The notes under the pieces: generated by a model
Database searches by the model: none
What the model saw: the letters and a program-made list of their open reading frames with translations, nothing else
What the model was told of the DNA's origin: nothing
Assembly: GCA_022763925.1 (NCBI GenBank)
Contig: JALERW010000016.1
Coordinates: forward strand, 36,568 to 100,567
Length of the DNA stretch: 64,000 nucleotides
Direction: 5' to 3'
From: Lachnospiraceae bacterium
GTDB taxonomy: Bacteria; Bacillota; Clostridia; Lachnospirales; Lachnospiraceae
Program-made: the position numbers and the translations under genes
Shown here: in pieces, positions 58,823-64,000 of the stretch
Position numbering within the stretch: position 1 is the first letter of the stretch
Layout of the letters: each line of letters starts with the position of its first letter

Positions 58823-58850
58823 TTGTTTGATAAAGCTGCAAAAATATGAT
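58823..58850 (+). promoter_or_regulatory. murE promoter
   Basis: TTGTTT (58823-58828), 16-bp spacer, TATGAT (58845-58850). Only moderate agreement with consensus. Confidence 0.5.
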
Positions 58851-58885
58851 ATCCTTAAAAGAGTACCCAGATGGGAGGAATGATT

Positions 58886-60346
58886 ATGAAGAAATTAAGT
58901 GAACTGTTAGAGCGGATTTCATATACCTGTGTGCAGGGAACACTGGATGCAGAGGTTCAGGAAATTGTGAATGATTCCCGAAAGGCATCGGAGGGTTCTC
59001 TGTTTTTCTGTATTCCGGGGGCGGTGGTGAACGGCCACAGCTTTGTGCCTCAGGTAGTGGCTCAGGGAGCAAAGGTATTGATCGTATCTGAGGATGTGGA
59101 GGCACCGTCGGATGTGACCGTGATTAAAGTAGAGGATACCCGATATGCCATGGCGCTGATATCTGCCGCCTGGTTTGATTATCCGGCAGAACAGATGAAA
59201 GTGATCGGAATTACCGGAACCAAGGGAAAGACCACCACCACTTATATGATCAAATCGATCCTGGAGCATGCGGGCCATAAGGTGGGGCTGATCGGAACAA
59301 TTGAGACCATTATCGGAGAAATGCATATCCCGTCCAGCAACACGACACCGGAATCCTGTACGGTGCAGAAATATCTGCGGCAGATGGCAGATGCAGGCTG
59401 CGACTGTGCGGTGATGGAGGTGTCTTCCCAGGGACTGATGCTGCACAGAACCGCGGGCATTCCTTTTGAAATCGGAATTTTCACCAATATTGAGCCGGAT
59501 CATATCGGACCGAATGAGCATGCTTCCTTTGAGGAATACATGAGGTGCAAGGGGATGCTTTTTGGGCAGTGCCGTGTCGGCATTGTAAATGTGGATGATG
59601 TGCACTGGAAGACGGTCCTGGAAGGACATACCTGTGAACTGGAGACCATCGGTTTTTCAGAGGAAGCAGATCTTCGGGCAGAAGATATGGAGCTCATAAA
59701 GCGTCCGGGATATCTTGGTGTGAAATACCATGTATCCGGGAAGCTGAATTTTGATGTGGAGATCGATATTCCGGGAAAATTCAGCGTTTATAATTCCCTG
59801 ACGGCCATTGCGGTATGCCGTCATTTTCAGGTAGCACCGGAGGATATCCGTGCTGCCCTGAAAGCAGCGAAGGTAAAAGGAAGAATCGAGATGGTGAAGG
59901 TATCTGACGATTTTACGCTGATGATCGATTATGCCCATAATGCCATGAGCCTTCAGAGCCTTCTGACAACGCTGAGGGAATATCATCCGGAGCGGCTCAT
60001 CTGTCTGTTCGGCTGCGGCGGGAACCGTTCCAAGCTGCGCAGATATGAGATGGGTGAGGTTTCCGGACGTCTTTCGGATCTGACGATCATAACCTCGGAT
60101 AATCCCAGATATGAGGAGCCCCAGGATATTATAAATGACATTAAAACCGGAATCGAAAAAACGGATGGAAAATATGTGGAAATCATCAACCGGAAGGAAG
60201 CTATTGCATATGCGATCCGCAACGGACGCAAAGGGGATGTGATTGTGCTAGCCGGAAAGGGCCATGAGGATTACCAGGAGATCAAGGGGGTCAAATACCC
60301 CATGGATGAGCGTGACCTGATTGCCGATATTCTGGCGGGAAAGTAG
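58886..60346 (+). CDS. murE: UDP-MurNAc-tripeptide synthetase MurE, meso-DAP type
   Basis: Adds the third stem amino acid in peptidoglycan. 486 aa from ATG 58886 (GGGAGGA 6 nt upstream). ATP loop GITGTKGKTTTTYMI, MEVSSQGLMLHR, Mur-ligase middle and C-terminal domains. The specificity motif reads SDNPRYEEP: DNPR indicates meso-diaminopimelate rather than lysine. First of murE-priA-def-fmt, 10 bp before priA. Confidence 0.95.
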   Translation: MKKLSELLERISYTCVQGTLDAEVQEIVNDSRKASEGSLFFCIPGAVVNGHSFVPQVVAQGAKVLIVSEDVEAPSDVTVIKVEDTRYAMALISAAWFDYPAEQMKVIGITGTKGKTTTTYMIKSILEHAGHKVGLIGTIETIIGEMHIPSSNTTPESCTVQKYLRQMADAGCDCAVMEVSSQGLMLHRTAGIPFEIGIFTNIEPDHIGPNEHASFEEYMRCKGMLFGQCRVGIVNVDDVHWKTVLEGHTCELETIGFSEEADLRAEDMELIKRPGYLGVKYHVSGKLNFDVEIDIPGKFSVYNSLTAIAVCRHFQVAPEDIRAALKAAKVKGRIEMVKVSDDFTLMIDYAHNAMSLQSLLTTLREYHPERLICLFGCGGNRSKLRRYEMGEVSGRLSDLTIITSDNPRYEEPQDIINDIKTGIEKTDGKYVEIINRKEAIAYAIRNGRKGDVIVLAGKGHEDYQEIKGVKYPMDERDLIADILAGK

Positions 60347-60356
60347 GAGTGGCAGA

Positions 60357-62591
60357 TTGTACGCAGATGTAATTGTGGATATTACAAATGAACGTCTGGA
60401 TAAGACCTTTCAGTATCTGGTGCCGGAAACGATGGAAAAGACGCTGAAGCCCGGCATGCAGGTCTGGTTTCCGTTTGGAAGGGGAAACCGGGAGCAGAAG
60501 GGCTTTGTGCTTGAACTGAAGGAACGGCCCGACTTTGATCCCGAAAAGACCAAGGCACTGACAAGAATCGCAGAGGAATCGGTTTCGGTGGAGGGGGAGC
60601 TGATCGCCCTTGCTGCCTGGATCCGGGAAAACTACGGCTCCACCATGATTCAGGCGCTGAAAACCGTGCTTCCGGTTCGGGATAAGGTGCGGGGCGTGGA
60701 GAGGGTCACGTTTGTTCCGGCCAGATCAGAGGAGGAAATGCAGGCGTATTTAACCCTCTGTATCCGGAAAAATTACAGGGCAAGAGTGAGGCTTCTTAAG
60801 GCTCTGAAGGAGGAAGGAAGTCTGACGCTTCCGGAGGCTGAAGCCAGAGGTATTTCCAGAAAAGCGCTGAAGGATCTGAAGGAAAGCGGATATGTCTGCG
60901 CCTTGAGAGAGACGGTATACCGGAATCCGGTGAGCCGGGCGGATAAGGCCTATGAAAGAAAAACTCTTTCCGGAGAACAGCAGCAGGCCGTGGACTGCTT
61001 CTGCAGGGATTATGCCTCCGGCATACGCAGAGTATATCTGCTGCATGGAGTGACCGGCAGCGGGAAGACGGAGGTATACCTGGAAGTGATGGATCAGGTG
61101 ATCGCACAGGGAAAGCAAGTGATCGTCCTGATTCCGGAAATTGCCCTGACTTATCAGACACTGATCAGGTTTTACACCAGGTTTGGGGGAAGGGTATCGG
61201 TCATCAATTCCAGAATGTCTCAGGGAGAACGGTATGATCAGTTCGAGCGCGCCAGGAACGGCGAGATCGATATTATGATCGGACCCCGTTCGGCCCTGTT
61301 CACACCTTTTTCACATCTCGGGCTTATTATTATCGACGAGGAGCATGAGGCTTCCTATAAAAGTGAGAATACACCCAGATATCATGCCAGGGAGACGGCG
61401 GTGCAGCGGGCGAACATGTGCGGCGCATCGGTGATGCTTGGTTCGGCCACTCCCTCCATGGAGTCCTATTATCGGGCCAAAACAGGGGAATATAGGCTGC
61501 TTACCCTGACAAAGCGAGTGGAGGAGCGTCCGCTTCCCAAAGTGTATATTGAGGATATGAGGGAAGAATTAAAGGCGGGAAACCGCTCGGTGTTCAGCCG
61601 GCATCTGAGAGCACTGATGGAAGACCGGCTGCAAAAAGGGCAGCAGATGATGCTGTTTCTGAACCGGAGAGGCTATGCGGGGTTTCTTTCCTGCCGTTCC
61701 TGCGGGGGAGTGATCAAATGCCCCCATTGTGACGTGTCCCTGTCTGTTCACAGGGGAAAAGGAAGACAGAAGCTGGTCTGTCACTATTGCGGCCATGAGC
61801 AGGAAATGATGAACAGGTGCCCGTCCTGCGGTTCTGGTTATATCAGTGAGCTGAAAGCCGGAACGCAGCAGATAGAGGAGCTGGTACAGAGGGAGTTTCC
61901 GGGTGCCAGAGTACTTCGAATGGATATGGACACGACCCGGAGGAAGGGGGAGCATGCGAAAATTCTGTCTGCGTTTTCAGAAAGACAGGCGGATATCCTG
62001 ATCGGAACCCAGATGATCGTGAAGGGACACGATTTTCCGGGAGTGACGCTGATGGGAGTGCTGGCAGCGGATATGTCTCTGTTTGCCGGAGATTACCGGG
62101 CATCGGAACGAACCTTTCAGCTGCTTACCCAGGCGGCCGGCCGTGCCGGTCGGGGAACAGATCCGGGGGAAGTGGTGATTCAGACCTATCAGCCGGACCA
62201 TTACAGCATTGTCATGGCGGCAGAGCAGAATTATGAGAGCTTTTATGAGCAGGAGCTGATCTTCCGGAGAATGCTGAAATATCCCCCGGGCGCTCATATG
62301 CTGGCTATTCTCATGAGCTGTGAGGATGAAAGCCATCTGACGGTGGGGGCGGAATATCTGAAGAAAATGATCGTTCATCTTTATAAAGGAAAGGATATGC
62401 AGGTCATCGGTCCTGCCGAAGGAGGCATTTCCAGGGTAAAGGACCGGTACCGTAAAAATATATTTATCAAACATGAGGACTACACGCTGCTTACCCGGAT
62501 TAAGGACCGGCTGGAGCAGTATATCGAAGCCAATGAGGGCTTTGACACGATTCAGATTCAGTTTGATTTCAACCCGATGAATTTACTGTAA
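60357..62591 (+). CDS. priA: Primosomal replication-restart helicase PriA
   Basis: 744 aa from TTG 60357: AGGAG 7 nt upstream and the product starts MYADVIVDITNERLDKTFQY, the standard PriA N-terminus. 3'-binding domain, Walker A GVTGSGKTEVYL, DEEH box in IIIDEEHEASY, zinc sites CRSCGGVIKCPHC and CHYCGHEQEMMNRCPSC (eight Cys), helicase motifs through GTQMIVKGHDFPGVTL. Restarts stalled forks. Confidence 0.97.
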   Translation: MYADVIVDITNERLDKTFQYLVPETMEKTLKPGMQVWFPFGRGNREQKGFVLELKERPDFDPEKTKALTRIAEESVSVEGELIALAAWIRENYGSTMIQALKTVLPVRDKVRGVERVTFVPARSEEEMQAYLTLCIRKNYRARVRLLKALKEEGSLTLPEAEARGISRKALKDLKESGYVCALRETVYRNPVSRADKAYERKTLSGEQQQAVDCFCRDYASGIRRVYLLHGVTGSGKTEVYLEVMDQVIAQGKQVIVLIPEIALTYQTLIRFYTRFGGRVSVINSRMSQGERYDQFERARNGEIDIMIGPRSALFTPFSHLGLIIIDEEHEASYKSENTPRYHARETAVQRANMCGASVMLGSATPSMESYYRAKTGEYRLLTLTKRVEERPLPKVYIEDMREELKAGNRSVFSRHLRALMEDRLQKGQQMMLFLNRRGYAGFLSCRSCGGVIKCPHCDVSLSVHRGKGRQKLVCHYCGHEQEMMNRCPSCGSGYISELKAGTQQIEELVQREFPGARVLRMDMDTTRRKGEHAKILSAFSERQADILIGTQMIVKGHDFPGVTLMGVLAADMSLFAGDYRASERTFQLLTQAAGRAGRGTDPGEVVIQTYQPDHYSIVMAAEQNYESFYEQELIFRRMLKYPPGAHMLAILMSCEDESHLTVGAEYLKKMIVHLYKGKDMQVIGPAEGGISRVKDRYRKNIFIKHEDYTLLTRIKDRLEQYIEANEGFDTIQIQFDFNPMNLL

Positions 62592-62610
62592 AGAGCAAGG
62601 AGAGAGAAAC

Positions 62611-63072
62611 ATGGCAATCAGAAAAATCAGAGAAATGGGAGACGACGTATTGACAAAGCAGTGCAGGGAGGTAAAAGAGGTAACACCAAAGATAAAGACG
62701 TTGGTGGCGGACATGTTTGAGACAATGTATGAAGCCTGCGGTGTCGGCCTGGCAGCCCCTCAGGTTGGGATCCTGAAGCGGATTTTTGTGGTGGATACCA
62801 CAGGGGATACTCCTCATGTTTTTATTAATCCCGAGATCGTGGAAACCTCTGGGAGTCAGACCGGTGAGGAAGGCTGTCTGAGCGTGCCCGGCAAGTGTGC
62901 GGTGGTGACCCGGCCGAATTATGTAAAGGTAAGGGCCTATGACCTGGACATGAAGCCTTTTGAGATGGAGGGAACAGAGCTTCTGGCCAGAGCGATTCTG
63001 CATGAAAATGACCATCTGGACGGCCATCTCTATGTGGAAAAGGCAGAAGGCGAGATCATGGATGTGGAATAG
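62611..63072 (+). CDS. def: Peptide deformylase
   Basis: Removes the N-formyl group from new proteins. 153 aa. Motifs GVGLAAPQVGI (I), EEGCLSVPGK (II) with the metal Cys, and LHENDHLDGHLY (III, HExDH-type HENDH). Normal type-1 length. AAGGAGAG upstream; paired with fmt next door, its functional counterpart. Confidence 0.97.
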   Translation: MAIRKIREMGDDVLTKQCREVKEVTPKIKTLVADMFETMYEACGVGLAAPQVGILKRIFVVDTTGDTPHVFINPEIVETSGSQTGEEGCLSVPGKCAVVTRPNYVKVRAYDLDMKPFEMEGTELLARAILHENDHLDGHLYVEKAEGEIMDVE

Positions 63073-63092
63073 ATCGGCAGGGAGGCAGAAAA

Positions 63093-64000
63093 ATGAAGGT
63101 GATTTTTATGGGAACCCCGGATTTTTCCGTGGGAACCTTACATGCGCTTGTTGAGGCCGGCCATGAAGTGGTGCTGGCAGTGACGCAGCCGGATAAGCCG
63201 AAGGGCAGAGGAAAGGCTATGCAGGCTCCTCCCGTAAAGGAGGCTGCGCTGGCACATCATATTCCGGTATATCAGCCGAAACGGATCCGGGAGCCGCAGT
63301 GTGTGGAATATCTGAAGACCATTCCCGCGGACGTGATCGTAGTGGTGGCCTTCGGACAGATTCTTCCGAAGGAGATCCTGGAAATGCCCAGATACGGCTG
63401 TATTAATGTCCATGCGTCCCTGCTTCCCAAATACCGGGGAGCTGCACCGATTCAGTGGGCAGTGATCGACGGGGAGAAAGAGACCGGTGTAACCACCATG
63501 CAGATGGATGAGGGACTGGATACCGGAGATATGATGATGCGCACGGTTGTGCCGCTGGCAGAAGATGAGACGGGAGGAAGTCTGTTTGACCGGCTCAGTG
63601 AAGAAGGTGCAAAGCTGCTGATCCGTACTCTGGAGGCGGTGGAAAAGGGAACCGTGGTGTATGAGAAGCAGGATTCCTCCGCCTCTACCTATGCAAAAAT
63701 GATCCGCAAGGATCTGGGCCGGATCGACTGGACGATGGAGGCAGAGGCGATTGAACGGCTGGTCCGGGGACTGAATCCCTGGCCGAGTGCATATACAAAG
63801 TTAAACGGGAAAACATTAAAAATATGGAAGGCAGAGGTCCTGCCGGGGGAAGAAGGTTCACCGGGAATGGTGACCGCGGTGACCAGGGATGCGATTCTGG
63901 TCGGAACCGGAAAGGGGCTTCTGGCGATGAAAGAGATTCAGCTTGAGGGCAAGAAGCGGATGAGCACGGAAGCCTTTTTGCGCGGCTTTGAAGTTCAGCC
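63093..64000 (+). CDS. fmt: Methionyl-tRNA formyltransferase, 3' end outside window
   Basis: Formylates Met-tRNAi. The frame is open from ATG 63093 (GGGAGG 7 nt upstream) to the window end: about 302 residues of about 310. MKVIFMGTPDFSVGTLHALV start, formyl-donor domain with INVHASLLPKYRGAAPIQWA (catalytic Asn/His region) and the C-terminal OB domain (LNPWPSAYTKLNGKTLKIWK). 20 bp after def. Confidence 0.96.
   Translation, partial: MKVIFMGTPDFSVGTLHALVEAGHEVVLAVTQPDKPKGRGKAMQAPPVKEAALAHHIPVYQPKRIREPQCVEYLKTIPADVIVVVAFGQILPKEILEMPRYGCINVHASLLPKYRGAAPIQWAVIDGEKETGVTTMQMDEGLDTGDMMMRTVVPLAEDETGGSLFDRLSEEGAKLLIRTLEAVEKGTVVYEKQDSSASTYAKMIRKDLGRIDWTMEAEAIERLVRGLNPWPSAYTKLNGKTLKIWKAEVLPGEEGSPGMVTAVTRDAILVGTGKGLLAMKEIQLEGKKRMSTEAFLRGFEVQ

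Noticed and set aside
1..64000. tRNA, rRNA, CRISPR arrays, insertion sequences, prophage or integrative elements
   Set aside because: Looked for and not seen. The only tyrosine recombinase is XerD in its core-genome context, with no attachment-site repeats beside it.

Overview
The window is a 64 kb piece of a chromosome from a spore-forming, Gram-positive anaerobe. It is most like a Lachnospiraceae (Clostridia) gut bacterium. The signs are Spo0A, SpoIIM, a SpoVB-type flippase and CotF-like coat genes, RNase Y, strong AGGAGG ribosome sites, SigA promoters with 17-bp spacers, DUF4358/MBOAT/DHHW and DUF5685/DnaJ gene sets, and a MurE with a DAP-type DNPR motif. The genus cannot be told from the sequence alone. 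I saw no rRNA, tRNA, CRISPR array, IS element or phage; the region is mostly core chromosome.

Layout. 0-7 kb: end of a Gfo/Idh/MocA oxidoreductase, then an oppBCDFA peptide-import operon ending in a cyclophilin. 7-10.3 kb: DUF4358 lipoprotein, MBOAT O-acyltransferase and DHHW protein, probably an envelope-polymer acylation set. 10.4-17.1 kb: spo0A (with its own 0A box), glgA, two small coat genes behind a SigG-like promoter, recA (SOS box), recX, rny. 17.2-27.3 kb: a sulfur amino-acid region: cysK-metY-yezD, a decayed amino-acid ABC operon with a UroD-like gene, and metQNI. 27.3-35.6 kb: membrane proteins, DUF5685/DnaJ, a GT39-like glycosyltransferase and an AmtB-PII fusion. 35.7-40 kb: WYL regulator, proC, Nudix hydrolase, spoIIM, xerD. 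40-46 kb: aroF and spoVB on the minus strand, then rrf2-iscS-iscU-mnmA. 46-51.4 kb: a KamA-like radical SAM enzyme, MarR and PadR regulators, a broken permease-prefix gene, a ZIP transporter and a GH13 enzyme. 51.4-56.7 kb: pyrH-frr-uppS-cdsA-dxr-rseP. 56.7-64 kb: lipoprotein esterase, EamA exporter, murE, priA, def and the start of fmt.

The most novel-looking signal is in the sulfur region. The cysK-metY and metQNI operons share the same promoter architecture (TTGACA-17-TAATAT followed by a conserved CCGATAGGAAATA operator). Each then encodes a short, well-initiated leader peptide rich in the amino acids the operon supplies: a 19-residue peptide with three consecutive Cys codons before cysK, and a 57-residue peptide with 7 Cys and 8 internal Met before metQ. 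The metQ leader is followed by an intrinsic terminator. This looks like dual control by an Rrf2/CymR-type repressor plus ribosome-mediated Cys/Met attenuation.

Other points of note: a SigG-like promoter set inside a hairpin that would hide the coat-gene ribosome site only in read-through transcripts; an intrinsic terminator about 5 nt after the predicted start of the amtB transcript; and a 2.5 kb ABC/UroD cluster with three single-base deletions, an amber stop and a Walker A Ser-to-Pro change, while the flanking genes are intact.
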